64,000 nt of DNA from Crossiella sp. S99.2 (GCF_023094165.1 NZ_JALMDK010000005.1:310001-374000); one strand, 5' to 3'; positions 25,242-33,857 are shown, numbered from the stretch's first letter. Notes: a model not told the origin generated them from the sequence alone. Translations and numbers: made by a program.

Positions 25242-26300
25242 GAGCTGGGGGCGGACCAGGCGCTGGCCTGGCGATTGCGGCGGCACGAGCTGATCAATCC
25301 GGCCGGGCTGGACGCGGTCGCGCTGGCGGATCGGCTGTGCGGGGTACAGGCCCAGGTGCTCTCGGCGGCCGAGCTGGCGGTGCGGATCCGCCAGGTCAAG
25401 CCCGAACCGGGGGAGATCGGCCGGGCGCTGACCGCGGATCGCACGCTGGTGCGGATGTGGGCGGCCCGGGGCACCCTGCACCTGCTGCCCGCCGGACTCG
25501 CGCCGAGTTTCGTGGCCGCGGTGGGCGCGCTCCGGTTCTGGGAGAAGGGCAGCTGGCAGCGCGGCCACGGCATCACCGCCGACGAGTTGACCAAGGTGCT
25601 GGCCGCGCTGGCCGAGGTCCTGGACCACCGGCTGCTCAGCCGGGAGGACCTGGTCGCCGAGGTGCTGGACCGGGTCGGCTCGGCCCGGCTGGCCGAGGCG
25701 CTCGGCTCGGGCTGGGGCGCGCTGTTCAAACCCGCCGCCTACCTGGGCCTGCTCTGCCACGGCCCGGCCGAGGGCAACCGGGTCACCTTCACCAGCCCGG
25801 CGCACTGGCTGCCCGGCTGGACCGTGCCGGACCCGGACCAGGCGGGCCAGGACCTGGTCCGCGCCTACCTGCGCGCCTTCGGCCCGGCCGGGCACGACGA
25901 GTTCGCGCAGTGGTTGTTCCGCAACGGCAAACCCGGGCTGACCAAACGCTGGTTCGCCGCGGTCCGGCCCGAGCTGACCGAGGTCAGCGTGGCGGGCAAG
26001 CCCGGGTTCGTGCTCACCGAGGATCTGGCCGAGTTGCGCGAGACCAAGCCGTCGAAGGCGGTCCGGCTGGTGCCAGCCTTCGACCAGTACGTGGTGGCGG
26101 TGTCCAGGGACCTGATCCCGAAGCAGCACCTGGGCAAGGTCAGCCGGGCCGCGGGCTGGATCTCGCCGGTGGTGCTGCACGGCGGCCGGGTGGCCGGGGT
26201 GTGGAGCCGGGACAACGGCGTGATCAGCACCGAACTGTTCGCCGAACTGCCCGCGCGGGCACTGTCCGCGGAGATCGAGCGGGTCGGCGCGCTGTTCTGA
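25239..26300 (+). CDS. AlkZ-like DNA glycosylase (HTH_42 winged-helix family)
   Basis: This 353-residue protein belongs to the HTH_42 family, whose studied members AlkZ and YcaQ/AlkX remove bulky or cross-linked alkylated bases from DNA. The catalytic QxQ motif of AlkZ appears as GVQAQV, with Gln at 37 and 39; YcaQ-type proteins have QxD instead. Tandem winged helices and a C-terminal beta barrel ending in the HGGRVAGVW-type sequence fit. The ATG at 25239 is the edge of the shared palindrome. It may protect against an alkylating agent or a self-made genotoxin. No antibiotic cluster is nearby. Confidence 0.82.
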   Translation: MELGADQALAWRLRRHELINPAGLDAVALADRLCGVQAQVLSAAELAVRIRQVKPEPGEIGRALTADRTLVRMWAARGTLHLLPAGLAPSFVAAVGALRFWEKGSWQRGHGITADELTKVLAALAEVLDHRLLSREDLVAEVLDRVGSARLAEALGSGWGALFKPAAYLGLLCHGPAEGNRVTFTSPAHWLPGWTVPDPDQAGQDLVRAYLRAFGPAGHDEFAQWLFRNGKPGLTKRWFAAVRPELTEVSVAGKPGFVLTEDLAELRETKPSKAVRLVPAFDQYVVAVSRDLIPKQHLGKVSRAAGWISPVVLHGGRVAGVWSRDNGVISTELFAELPARALSAEIERVGALF

Positions 26301-26334
26301 CGCGCCCGCCGACCGGACCGGCCGGGTCCGGGCC

Positions 26335-26340
26335 TACTGT
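26335..26340 (+). promoter_or_regulatory. -10 box of a leaderless promoter
   Basis: TACTGT is followed by six bases and the ATG at 26347, the same geometry as the vapB, rtcB and 25.2-kb promoters. Confidence 0.4.
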
Positions 26341-26346
26341 CGCGGC

Positions 26347-26904
26347 ATGACGCAGGTTCCGCTCTGGGTGCCGGTGGCCGTGGGGCTGCTCGGCTTCCTC
26401 GGGGTGCTCGGCGCGCAGTTCATCGCGGCCTGGCGGGAGGACCGCCGGTGGAACCGGGAGAAAAGCCGCGATGAGGACAACAAACGATTTGACGCGCGGC
26501 GGACCGCCTATGCCGAGGTGATCGGCGCGCTGGAGTCCTGGGACTGGGTGCTGCACCCGCTCAAGGACAAGGCACGCGGTAAGGACTTGGAAATCGGCGA
26601 ACCAGAACTTGTCGATCTGCGCACGGCCTGGATCGAAGCCAAGAATGTGCTTGGACCGATCAATCTGGTGGCGACCACGGAGATTCGCGATTTGTTGCGC
26701 ACCGCAATGATCGCACGGTCCCGGCTCTCCCGGGAACTGACCGCCGACGGACCCGAGAACGCGCGGTTGGAACTGGTCGAGAAGCACTGGGCCCAGGCCC
26801 AGGATGCCTATGCGCGACTACGCAATGTCATGCGACGGGATCTCGGCTTCGAACCTGTCGATCCCCAGCACTCTCCCGCCCAGCCTCGGCAGGTGGAAAG
26901 ATGA
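26347..26904 (+). CDS. Hypothetical N-terminally anchored protein
   Basis: This 185-residue protein has one N-terminal transmembrane helix (about 6-28) and a highly charged, largely helical cytoplasmic part (REDRRWNREKSRDEDNKRFD, then long amphipathic helices), perhaps a coiled coil. No family is recognised. The codon use is less strictly GC-ending than its neighbours, with several AAT, ATT and GAA-type codons. The start has no Shine-Dalgarno and fits a leaderless message. The DUF3099 gene follows after 19 bases. Confidence 0.7.
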   Translation: MTQVPLWVPVAVGLLGFLGVLGAQFIAAWREDRRWNREKSRDEDNKRFDARRTAYAEVIGALESWDWVLHPLKDKARGKDLEIGEPELVDLRTAWIEAKNVLGPINLVATTEIRDLLRTAMIARSRLSRELTADGPENARLELVEKHWAQAQDAYARLRNVMRRDLGFEPVDPQHSPAQPRQVER

Positions 26905-26923
26905 GGAAAGGAGGTGGTGTCGG

Positions 26924-27241
26924 ATGACCACACAACGGGACGGCACCCCGGTCCTGATCACGGAGGCGCAGCAGTCGTACGAGGACCAGCTCGCCGCCCG
27001 CAAGCGCAAGTACATGCTGATGATGTCGCTGCGTATCCCGTGTCTGGTGGCGGCAGCCGCCTGCTACCAGATCCCGTGGCTGGCCATCGGTCTGGTGCTG
27101 TTGTCGGTGCCGCTGCCGTGGATGGCGGTGCTCATCGCCAACGACCGTCCACCGCGAAAGGCGGAGAAGGTGAACAGGTTCCGCCGGGTGCGTGACGATA
27201 CCGCCATCGAATCGAAACAACATCCTGTAATCGAGGGCTGA
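26924..27241 (+). CDS. DUF3099 membrane protein
   Basis: This 105-residue actinobacterial DUF3099 protein starts with the characteristic VLITEAQQSYEDQLAARKRK, then two transmembrane helices (about 33-50 and 52-72) and a basic tail. Its function is unknown. The near-perfect Shine-Dalgarno AAAGGAGGTG upstream of ATG 26924 decides the start; the longer frame from 26804 overlaps the previous gene and is rejected. Confidence 0.85.
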   Translation: MTTQRDGTPVLITEAQQSYEDQLAARKRKYMLMMSLRIPCLVAAAACYQIPWLAIGLVLLSVPLPWMAVLIANDRPPRKAEKVNRFRRVRDDTAIESKQHPVIEG

Positions 27242-27295
27242 TCTCCACCCGGAGTGGCGGTATGGTTACGTTCCGCTCAATCACAGGGGGCTCAG

Positions 27296-27925
27296 GTGGA
27301 CGGTGCGGAAACTCGCCCAGTAGTTGTCGGTACGGGAACTGGTCAGAGTCCGAGGTCAGGGATGTACGGAGCGATCCATTGGGACCGGGCCAACGAGCTG
27401 GTCGTCGGGAACTTCACCTCGGCCCAGGCCAGTTGGCTACGGCGGCACCTCTCCGGTTTCGCCTCCCTTGTCCAGTGGCGAATGGACCAGTACCACACGG
27501 ACTATCCGCTCGGGGCTGAGCTGGGTCTGCCGCTGCCGACCGAGGCGACCGAGGACCGCAGGCTGAACGCGATCCTGGACTGGCACTGTTGTGAGGAAGA
27601 GTCCGAGGAGGTCCGCCTCTGGCACGAACCGGATCTGTTCGCCGGTCTGTACAAGGACATCAACCTGGTCTGGGCGACCCTGCCCGAACGCGGCGGCATG
27701 GTGGTGCTGCGGGAGGAACGGCAGATCCGCGCCTGGTTCCGGGTGCTGCTGGACTACCGGATCACCGCCGCGATCAGCTGGCGGGTGCCGGATGCCATCT
27801 ACGACCTGCGCCGGGAGCAGCCCGAACCCGGCGACGAACTCGGCCGCGCCTTCTACCTGACCACCTGGCTGTGGGATGTGGCGCACGAACTGGCCGAGAT
27901 CAGCAAGATCACCGTTTCCCGCTAG
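27296..27925 (+). CDS. Hypothetical protein, possibly DUF2017-like
   Basis: This 209-residue soluble acidic protein is not confidently recognised. The segment RAWFRVLLDYRITAAISWRV resembles the WL..LND.RL..GTRL stretch of DUF2017, and the order of helices is similar. The GTG at 27296 is preferred because CAGGGGG lies six bases upstream; an ATG at 27362 (MYGAIHWDRANE) is also plausible. Trp and Glu are unusually frequent. It follows DUF3099 by 54 bases and may share its message. No function can be given. Confidence 0.65.
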   Translation: MDGAETRPVVVGTGTGQSPRSGMYGAIHWDRANELVVGNFTSAQASWLRRHLSGFASLVQWRMDQYHTDYPLGAELGLPLPTEATEDRRLNAILDWHCCEEESEEVRLWHEPDLFAGLYKDINLVWATLPERGGMVVLREERQIRAWFRVLLDYRITAAISWRVPDAIYDLRREQPEPGDELGRAFYLTTWLWDVAHELAEISKITVSR

Positions 27926-28065
27926 GCCGACAGCGGATTCTCCGCCCGGGTATCCGCCGTTGTTGTTCGCAGTACGTGGTTGCACCGCACGACGCGGCCG
28001 AGCGCTCGATGCCCCGAGGACACCGAGCGCCGCCGCACCCCTGACTTCTTCTTCCCGCGGGTTGA

Positions 28066-28965
28066 TCAGCCCCGCACGCTGAGCGGACTCGGCGGCTGCG
28101 CGCCGACGAGTTGCACCGCCCGTGCCCCCGCGGACACCCCCGCCGCCAGCGCGGCGCCGATCTCCGCCCCGCCCCGCCAGGCCGCGAGCAGTCCCGCGTT
28201 GAAGGCGTCGCCGGCCCCGGTGGAGTCCACGCAGTCCACCACCGGCGCGTCCGCATTGACCGTCGCGCCGGGGGACACCCAGTGCGCGCCGCCATCGCCC
28301 GAGGTCACCGCCACCGCGCCGACCACGGAGAGCAGTTGCCGCGCCGACTCCGGATCGGTCGAGGAGGTGAGCACGGCCAGCTCGTCGGCGTTGGGCAGCA
28401 GCAGGTCCACCCCGGCCACCAGGTCCAGGAACTCGGCCGGGCCCAGCCGGGCGATCAGCGTGGCGGCCTGCGGATCCACCGAGGTGGTCAGCCCGGCCGC
28501 GCGGGCCGCGGCCAGCGCCGCCACCCCCGCCGGGCGGGAGCCCTCGTCCAGCAGCACGTAGCCGGACAGGTGCAGGTGATCCGCGCCGAGCAGCGCCTCC
28601 GGCGCGATGTCGGCCGGGCACAGCCGGGCGTTGGCGCCGCGGTCGGGCAGCATCGTGCGCTGGCCCTGGGCATCCACCAGGACCACCACACAGCACGTGG
28701 GAGCGCTCTCGTCCACCACCAGTGCGGTGGTGACTCCCGCCGCGTCCAGCTCCGCGCTGACCCGGTGTCCGGCGATGTCGCCGCCGATCCGGCCGACCAG
28801 CACCGCCTCGGCGCCGCAGTGCGCCAGCCAGGCCGCGGTGTTCGCCCCCGCGCCGCCGACCACCATGCGCACCGCCGAGCGGGTGTCGCCGCCGTGCACC
28901 AGGGGTCCGTCGTGCCGGGCCACCACGTCCAGGCCGGCGTCCCCGACCACCACGATCCGCGCCAT
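28066..28965 (-). CDS. psuK: PfkB-family carbohydrate kinase, probable pseudouridine kinase
   Basis: This 299-residue ribokinase-fold enzyme shows the PfkB signatures GGAGANTAAWLA near 37 and DSTGAGDAFNAG near 245, with the catalytic Asp. It lies one base after a psuG-type gene, so it probably phosphorylates pseudouridine to pseudouridine 5'-phosphate, the first step of pseudouridine salvage. Ribose or another nucleoside remains possible from sequence alone. The ATG at 28965 shows no separate promoter. It is the second gene of a two-gene operon. Confidence 0.85.
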   Translation of the reverse strand: MARIVVVGDAGLDVVARHDGPLVHGGDTRSAVRMVVGGAGANTAAWLAHCGAEAVLVGRIGGDIAGHRVSAELDAAGVTTALVVDESAPTCCVVVLVDAQGQRTMLPDRGANARLCPADIAPEALLGADHLHLSGYVLLDEGSRPAGVAALAAARAAGLTTSVDPQAATLIARLGPAEFLDLVAGVDLLLPNADELAVLTSSTDPESARQLLSVVGAVAVTSGDGGAHWVSPGATVNADAPVVDCVDSTGAGDAFNAGLLAAWRGGAEIGAALAAGVSAGARAVQLVGAQPPSPLSVRG

Positions 28966-28966
28966 C

Positions 28967-29878
28967 TCAGTTGGCTCCGCTCAGCTCGACCGCCACCCGT
29001 GCGGCCAGGTCCGCGTTGGATCGCACCAGCGCCGCGTTCGCGTCCAGACTCACACCCGCGCTGGCCTGGTGGAAATGGGCCAGAAGCACGGGAGTGACGT
29101 CCTTGCCCTGCACTTTCCGCTCGGCGAGCAGGGCCAGCCCCTCGGCCAGCAGCCGGTCGTGCAGGTCGCGGTCCATCTCGGCCTCGGCCGGAATCGGATT
29201 GGCCAGCAGCACCCCAGCCGACCCCGGCACCTGGGCCCGGTGCGCGGCCACCACCGCGGCTGCCTCGGCGGGGGAGTCCACCCGCCATGGCACGGACTGG
29301 TCGGATTCCCGCAGGTAGAAGGCGGGGAATCGATCGGTCCGGTACCCCAGCACCGGCACCGACGAGGTCTCCAGCAGTTCCAGCGTGGCCGGGATGTCCA
29401 GCACCGACTTCACCCCCGAACACACCACCAGCACCGGCGTCTCGGCCAGCACCGCCAGGTCAGCGGACACATCCCAGCTCTCCCGGGCCCCGCGATGGAC
29501 CCCACCCAGCCCGCCGGTGGCGAACACCCCGATCCCGGCGACCTGGGCGAGCGCGGCCGTACTGGCCACCGTGGTCGCCCCACTACGCCCAAGCCCAATG
29601 GCCGCGCCCAGGTCCCGCCGAGAGAGTTTGACCAGCTCAGAGGCTGGATCGCAGACCCGCTCCAACTCGGCGGCGGACAGCCCCGCCACCGCCTCGCCGT
29701 CCAGCACCGCGATCGTCGCCGGCACCGCGCCGGCCGCGCGCACGATGTCCTCCAGCTCCCTGGCCACGGTGAGGTTGCGGCCCGGCGGCAGCCCGTGCGC
29801 GAGGATCGTGCTCTCCAGCGCGACCACAGCGCCCCCGTCCGCCAGCGCCGATCGCACCTCGTCACTCACCCGCAGCAC
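28967..29878 (-). CDS. psuG: Pseudouridine-5'-phosphate glycosidase
   Basis: This 303-residue PsuG breaks the C-C glycosidic bond of pseudouridine 5'-phosphate, giving uracil and ribose 5-phosphate. The conserved ALESTILAHGLP near 21-32, SRRDLG near 90, FATGGLGGVHRGA near 125 and the later LLANPIP block are all present, including the catalytic Lys/Asp region. The start is GTG 29878 because AAGGAGG sits five bases upstream; the frame continuing to 29986 would overlap the divergent DUF3039 gene. It forms an operon with psuK. Confidence 0.93.
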   Translation of the reverse strand: MLRVSDEVRSALADGGAVVALESTILAHGLPPGRNLTVARELEDIVRAAGAVPATIAVLDGEAVAGLSAAELERVCDPASELVKLSRRDLGAAIGLGRSGATTVASTAALAQVAGIGVFATGGLGGVHRGARESWDVSADLAVLAETPVLVVCSGVKSVLDIPATLELLETSSVPVLGYRTDRFPAFYLRESDQSVPWRVDSPAEAAAVVAAHRAQVPGSAGVLLANPIPAEAEMDRDLHDRLLAEGLALLAERKVQGKDVTPVLLAHFHQASAGVSLDANAALVRSNADLAARVAVELSGAN

Positions 29879-29921
29879 CGCTGCCTCCTTCTCGCTGAAC
29901 TCCATCTGTCCGTGAGGCATC

Positions 29922-30176
29922 ATGGTGCACGTGAGCACCCAGACTCTTCCCGAGGTCGACACCACCCCGGACGCCACGGACAGCACCAGCGACGACTCGC
30001 CGAAGATGTTCCACTACGTGCGCAAAGCCAAGATCGCCGAAAGCGCGGTCATGGGCACGCACGTGGTGGCGCTCTGCGGCGAGGTCTTCCCGGTGACCAA
30101 GTCGGCCAAGCCCGGCTCCCCGGTCTGCCCCGACTGCAAAAAGATCTTCGAGAGCCTCCCGCCCGGCGGCGAGTGA
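29922..30176 (+). CDS. DUF3039 zinc-ribbon protein
   Basis: This 84-residue actinobacterial DUF3039 protein has an acidic N-terminal 28 residues, then MFHYVRKAKIAESAVMGTHV and Cys ligands in ALCGEVF and SPVCPDCKKI, a likely zinc ribbon. Its function is unknown. The ATG at 29922 has GAGG five bases upstream; a GTG at 29931 is an alternative. It is divergent from psuG, and the largest convergent 22-bp array starts 9 bp after its stop. Confidence 0.85.
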   Translation: MVHVSTQTLPEVDTTPDATDSTSDDSPKMFHYVRKAKIAESAVMGTHVVALCGEVFPVTKSAKPGSPVCPDCKKIFESLPPGGE

Positions 30177-30184
30177 CCCGAGTG

Positions 30185-30352
30185 TTGGCCGAACTCGTAC
30201 GCCGAGTTGGCCGTTACGGACACCGAGTTGGCCCAAGTCGTACGGGTAGTTGGCCCAACTCGGCGTACCAGTTGGGCCAAGTCGACCGCCGTGTGTCCAT
30301 AACGGCCAACGTGGCGTCCGTAACGGCCAACGTGGTGTACGACAACGGCCAA
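30185..30352. repeat. 22-bp periodic repeat array C (8 units)
   Basis: Cores start at 30185 (TTGGCCGAA), 30207 (TTGGCCGTT), 30228 (TTGGCCCAA), 30250 (TTGGCCCAA), 30272 (TTGGGCCAA), 30301, 30322 and 30344 (all AACGGCCAA). Steps are 22, 21, 22, 22, 29, 21 and 22. The asymmetric cores point inward from both ends, so the whole array is an imperfect inverted repeat about a centre near 30260-30285. It runs from 9 bp after the DUF3039 stop to 12 bp before the stop of the opposing gene. Confidence 0.9.
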
Positions 30353-30364
30353 CACGCGGGTGGG

Positions 30365-30625
30365 TTAGGTGCGGAGTAGGACGCAGGCTGCGGTGCCGGT
30401 GGCGAGCAGGGTGGCGCCGAGCACGGTCTGCCAGTGGCCGCGGATCGGGTCCAGCAGGGCGGCCGAGCCGAACAGGGCCGCGGCCACGCCGCTGGTTCCG
30501 CCGGCCAGTGCCGCCGCCAGCGGTCCGGTCAGGCTCGCGGCGATCGCCAGCAGCACCCCGAGCACGACCACCGACCACGCCCAGGCGCGGGCCGGTCGTC
30601 CCGGCACGCTGATCAGATCGTCCAC
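30365..30625 (-). CDS. Small membrane protein
   Basis: This 86-residue protein has three probable transmembrane helices (about 14-31, 34-53 and 66-84) and no recognised family. The GTG at 30625 lies seven bases after a TACCTT -10 box on the minus strand (30638-30633) and has no ribosome site, so the message is probably leaderless. It converges on DUF3039 across array C. No function can be proposed. Confidence 0.65.
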   Translation of the reverse strand: MDDLISVPGRPARAWAWSVVVLGVLLAIAASLTGPLAAALAGGTSGVAAALFGSAALLDPIRGHWQTVLGATLLATGTAACVLLRT

Positions 30626-30774
30626 CGGGCCGAAGGTAGTCCTCGAACACGCTGTGGCATCACCACTTCAGGGATTCCGCACGCCTGGCCGGGATCTTTG
30701 CCCGATCGGTGACTCAATCGTTTCCCCGCCGGTGCCGATGGTGATCAACATCGGTCTGCGGAAAGGAGACGTGG

Positions 30775-32295
30775 ATGTCTGCCCGTCGTGCTGTGCCCGC
30801 CCTGCTCGGTGCCGTGGTACTGGCCACGTCCCTGCTCGACGCGCCACCAGCGGCCGCGCAGACGCGTGACTTCCACCTGGACTGTTCGGCGGCCTGGCCG
30901 GGTAACGGGTCACCGGACTCGCCATGGCAGCGGTTGGACCAGGCCAACGGGTTCACCTTCCAGCCGGGGGATCGGCTGTTGCTGCGCCGGGGCACCGAGT
31001 GCGCGGGGGTGCTCAGCCCGCGGGGGTCGGGCGCGCCGGGGCGGCCGGTGCAGCTCGGCGCGTACGGCGAGGGCGGGAAGCCGCACATCGCCGGCGGTGG
31101 CGCGCGGGCCGCGGTGCACCTGCGCAACGTGCAGTACTGGGAGATCCGGGACATCCGGGTGAGCAACTTCGGGCCGCCGCCGGGACCGGAGGAGCGGCGG
31201 GCCGGGATCTACGTGACGCTGACCGACTTCGGCGTCGGCCACCACTACGTCGTGGCCGATGTGGAGGTGCACGACGTCAACGGTTCCGACCACAAGGACC
31301 CCGACCCCAGCGGCGGCATCCTCTTCGGCGCGCTGGGCGCGTTGCGGCCGACCCGGTTCCAGGACATCGTGATCGAGCGCAACCGGGTCAGCCGGGTGGA
31401 CCGGACCGGGATCGGCACCATCTCGCACTGGGCCCGGCGGGCCGAGCACCCCAACGGGCCGGGCAGCTCGTTCGCGCCGATCCGGAACCTGGTGGTGCGG
31501 GACAACGCGGTCACCGATGTCGGCGGCGACGGCATCGTGCCGCAGAACACCCTGGGCGCGCTGGTGGAGCGCAACCGGGTGCACCAGTTCAACATGCGCT
31601 CGGCCGGCTGGAACGCCGGGATCTGGCCGTGGAACTCCGATGACACGCTGATCCAGTTCAACGAGGTCTCCGGCGGGTTCGGCACCAGGGACAGCATGGC
31701 CTTCGACTTCGACGGCGGGTCCAGGAACGTGCTCTACCAGTACAACTACAGCCACGACAACGACGGTGGCGCGCTGCTGGTGTGCAACGACAAGGACATG
31801 GTCAACGACGGCGGCGTGTTCCGGCACAACATCAGCCAGCATGACGGGCACCCGGACGTCGCGGTGATCTCCGTCGGCTGCGCGCGGGCGACCAACGTGC
31901 GCATCCACCACAACACCTTCTTCACCGGCCGGGACACCCGGCTGGTGGCCAACTACACCGACACCCAGATCGTGGCCGCCAACAACGTCTTCGCCCGGGC
32001 CGGCGGCAACTCGATGATCCAGGACCCGCACGGGCGCTATCAGGCCAACGCCTACTTCAACATGCCGGTGCCGGAGCGGGACGGCCGCGCGGTCACCGCG
32101 GACCCGCAGCTGCTCAACCCCGGTTCGGCCAGCGGCCTGCTGGACCTGGGCGGCTACCGGCTGCGCGCGGGCTCGCCCGCGCTGCGGGCCGGGGAGCCGG
32201 TGCCGGGGGCGGGCAACCGGGACTTCTTCGGTAACCCGATGCCCAGCGTGCCCAACATCGGCGCCTACCAGGGGCCGGGCGTACTCGGCGACTGA
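30775..32295 (+). CDS. Secreted right-handed beta-helix protein
   Basis: This 506-residue protein has a signal peptide cleaved after about residue 28 (PPAAAQ) and then a parallel beta-helix with many short Asn/Val strands (NVQYWEIRDIRV, NLVVRDNAVTDVGGDG, NVLYQYNYSHDNDGG, NVRIHHNTFF). Such proteins are polysaccharide lyases, pectinase-like hydrolases or C5-epimerases. AAAGGAG precedes the ATG. Given the nearby GH29 and GH3 enzymes and the uronate pathway at 3-12 kb, a uronic-acid polymer is a reasonable guess at the substrate, but catalytic residues cannot be assigned. Confidence 0.85.
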   Translation: MSARRAVPALLGAVVLATSLLDAPPAAAQTRDFHLDCSAAWPGNGSPDSPWQRLDQANGFTFQPGDRLLLRRGTECAGVLSPRGSGAPGRPVQLGAYGEGGKPHIAGGGARAAVHLRNVQYWEIRDIRVSNFGPPPGPEERRAGIYVTLTDFGVGHHYVVADVEVHDVNGSDHKDPDPSGGILFGALGALRPTRFQDIVIERNRVSRVDRTGIGTISHWARRAEHPNGPGSSFAPIRNLVVRDNAVTDVGGDGIVPQNTLGALVERNRVHQFNMRSAGWNAGIWPWNSDDTLIQFNEVSGGFGTRDSMAFDFDGGSRNVLYQYNYSHDNDGGALLVCNDKDMVNDGGVFRHNISQHDGHPDVAVISVGCARATNVRIHHNTFFTGRDTRLVANYTDTQIVAANNVFARAGGNSMIQDPHGRYQANAYFNMPVPERDGRAVTADPQLLNPGSASGLLDLGGYRLRAGSPALRAGEPVPGAGNRDFFGNPMPSVPNIGAYQGPGVLGD

Positions 32296-32377
32296 GCAGC
32301 ACTGGGCAGGACTGAGCAGTGGATGAGCAATGGACCGGTCTGGGAAATGAGCAATCCTCGATCCCATGATTCCCTCA

Positions 32378-32397
32378 CCCCGGCGACAGCGCCGGGG
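32378..32397 (+). other. Stem-loop upstream of the secreted-protein cluster
   Basis: CCCCGGCG (32378-32385) pairs with CGCCGGGG (32390-32397) over ACAG, 20 bases before the first small secreted-protein gene. It may be a terminator of the beta-helix gene or a 5' leader structure. Confidence 0.45.
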
Positions 32398-32417
32398 GAG
32401 GAATCAGGGAGATCGAG

Positions 32418-32912
32418 ATGGGTTCCATTCAGAGGAAGCTGACCGCGGCCCTGCTCGGCGCCGCCGCGATCGGTGGCGCGTTGCTGCCGGTGGCCACCGC
32501 ACAGGCTGCCCCGGCGCAACCGGAATCGGTGGCGGCCGCGCAGGCGGCCGGGTTCAGCATTGACGTGACCAAGAGCGTCGTGGACATCACCAACCGGCTC
32601 TACGACATCATCAGCAATTCCATCGCGCACAACCAGAACCGCTCCGGTTTTGTGAACGGCATCATGGAGGGCTCCTTCTACGACGCCGGTCAGCGGTACA
32701 ACGTGATGGTCACCAAGCAGAACCATCCGTACACGGCGAATCTGCACAACATCGTCTACGACGCCATCGTGCACAGCGGCTACCCCGATTTCCGGGTCAT
32801 CGTCTTCGAATCCGGCACCTTCACCAATCGCGGCGACGGCGGGCACATCAACTGGGCCTTCCGCGGCTGGTTCACCCGCGACGGCATGACCGTGCACTTC
32901 CGCAAGCCGTGA
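32418..32912 (+). CDS. Small secreted protein 1 of a four-member tandem family
   Basis: This 164-residue exported protein has a signal peptide ending ATAQA at about 30. The mature part has a strand pattern RYNVMVTK near 95 and the C-terminal block FTNRGDGGHINWAFRGWF near 137-154. That block is shared with the next three genes as GDGG-x-x-NW-(A/G)-(F/M)-x-G-x-F. The mature part has no Cys. Function unknown; the family is not one I can name with certainty. GGGAGATCGAG precedes the ATG. It likely heads a four-gene operon. Confidence 0.8.
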   Translation: MGSIQRKLTAALLGAAAIGGALLPVATAQAAPAQPESVAAAQAAGFSIDVTKSVVDITNRLYDIISNSIAHNQNRSGFVNGIMEGSFYDAGQRYNVMVTKQNHPYTANLHNIVYDAIVHSGYPDFRVIVFESGTFTNRGDGGHINWAFRGWFTRDGMTVHFRKP

Positions 32913-32935
32913 TGCCGGAATCGAAGGGACCAGTC

Positions 32936-33409
32936 ATGAAGCTCAAGGCGATGCTCGCCGCCCTGCCGTTGACCGCGCTGACCTTGCTCGGCGTGGCCGC
33001 GCTGCCCGCCCAGGCCGCCGAGGCCGGGACAGTGTCCGCGCAGGCCGCCTCCGGCGCCGGGGTCACCATCCACCTGGACAACGGGGCCAACGGTTTCCAG
33101 GTGGCCAACGCGATCAGCAACATCAACGAGGACAACCGCGGCAAGTTCGTGGAGAAGGCGGTGGACACCGCGTTCGAGGTGAGCGGCGGCCGCTACAACG
33201 TCGTCATGATGAACCTCAGCCAGGGCTACAACGAGCGGCTGACCGGAAAGAAGCTGTACGCGAATGTCCGCTACGGACACGTGAACTACGGCCTGTGGAT
33301 CTCCGAGGCCGGGCAGTTCACCAACAACGGTGACGGCGGCTGGATCAACTGGGGAATGCGCGGCTGGTTCGACCGCGATGGCAAGACCGTCAACTTCCGC
33401 CGCCCCTGA
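32936..33409 (+). CDS. Small secreted protein 2 of the tandem family
   Basis: This 157-residue exported protein has signal peptide MKLKAMLAALPLTALTLLGV cleaved near ALPAQA. It aligns with protein 1 through RYNVVMMNLSQGY and the C-terminal FTNNGDGGWINWGMRGWFDR, with Gly-Met replacing Ala-Phe after NW. It has no Cys. AAGGGA lies eight bases before the ATG at 32936, 23 bases after the previous stop. Proteins 1 and 2 form a Cys-free subgroup with an extra helical N-terminal domain (about 40 residues longer than proteins 3 and 4). Confidence 0.8.
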   Translation: MKLKAMLAALPLTALTLLGVAALPAQAAEAGTVSAQAASGAGVTIHLDNGANGFQVANAISNINEDNRGKFVEKAVDTAFEVSGGRYNVVMMNLSQGYNERLTGKKLYANVRYGHVNYGLWISEAGQFTNNGDGGWINWGMRGWFDRDGKTVNFRRP

Positions 33410-33440
33410 CCTTCCGCTCTGGTGTAAAGGACGACAAGAC

Positions 33441-33839
33441 ATGAGTATTCGGCAGAAAGTGGCCGGTTATGGCGCGGCGGTGCTCGCCCTGGTCGGTGCG
33501 TTGAGTGTGGCGGCCCCGCAGGCCGCGCTGGCTGACATCAACCCGTGCGATCTGGGCGCGAAGGTCCAGGAACTGCGCGGCTGGGACGCCAATGACCAGT
33601 ACAACATCGTGGTGTGGAAATCGACCGCGCGAGAATCCAGCCATTTCAACGGGATCGCGCTCCAGGGGCATGAGACCGCGCAGGAGTGCAAGGGATTCTT
33701 CGGCAACACGGTGCACATCTTCTGGATGGTGTTCAAGGACGGCCATTTCACCCGCAAGGGCGATGGCGGTTACCGGAACTGGGCGTTCAGCGGCCGGTTC
33801 GAGCGCAATGACACGCACGTCAAGTTCCTGGCCCGCTGA
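33441..33839 (+). CDS. Small secreted protein 3 of the tandem family
   Basis: This 132-residue exported protein has a signal peptide ending AALA at about 31. The mature chain opens DINPCDLGAKVQELRGW and carries a second Cys in AQECKGFF, so a disulfide is likely. The C-terminal block is FTRKGDGGYRNWAFSGRFER. The mature length is only about 100 residues. AAAGGACG precedes the ATG at 33441, 31 bases after protein 2. With protein 4 it forms a two-Cys subgroup. Confidence 0.8.
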   Translation: MSIRQKVAGYGAAVLALVGALSVAAPQAALADINPCDLGAKVQELRGWDANDQYNIVVWKSTARESSHFNGIALQGHETAQECKGFFGNTVHIFWMVFKDGHFTRKGDGGYRNWAFSGRFERNDTHVKFLAR

Positions 33840-33857
33840 GCGACGAGGACAACGCAG

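Noticed and set aside
29879..29986. N-terminal extension of psuG
   Set aside because: It would overlap the divergent DUF3039 start, and a near-perfect ribosome site (AAGGAGG, five bases) marks GTG 29878.
30185..30352. CRISPR array
   Set aside because: The period is 22 bp with a 9-bp palindromic core; linkers are only 13 bp and share GTAC and CTCG/CGAG. There are no unique spacers of about 30 bp, and no cas genes are in the window.
30640..30770. A riboswitch (for example of the cyclic di-AMP type) before the beta-helix gene
   Set aside because: Secreted actinobacterial proteins often have one, but I could not find the conserved core sequences or a clear multi-stem fold.
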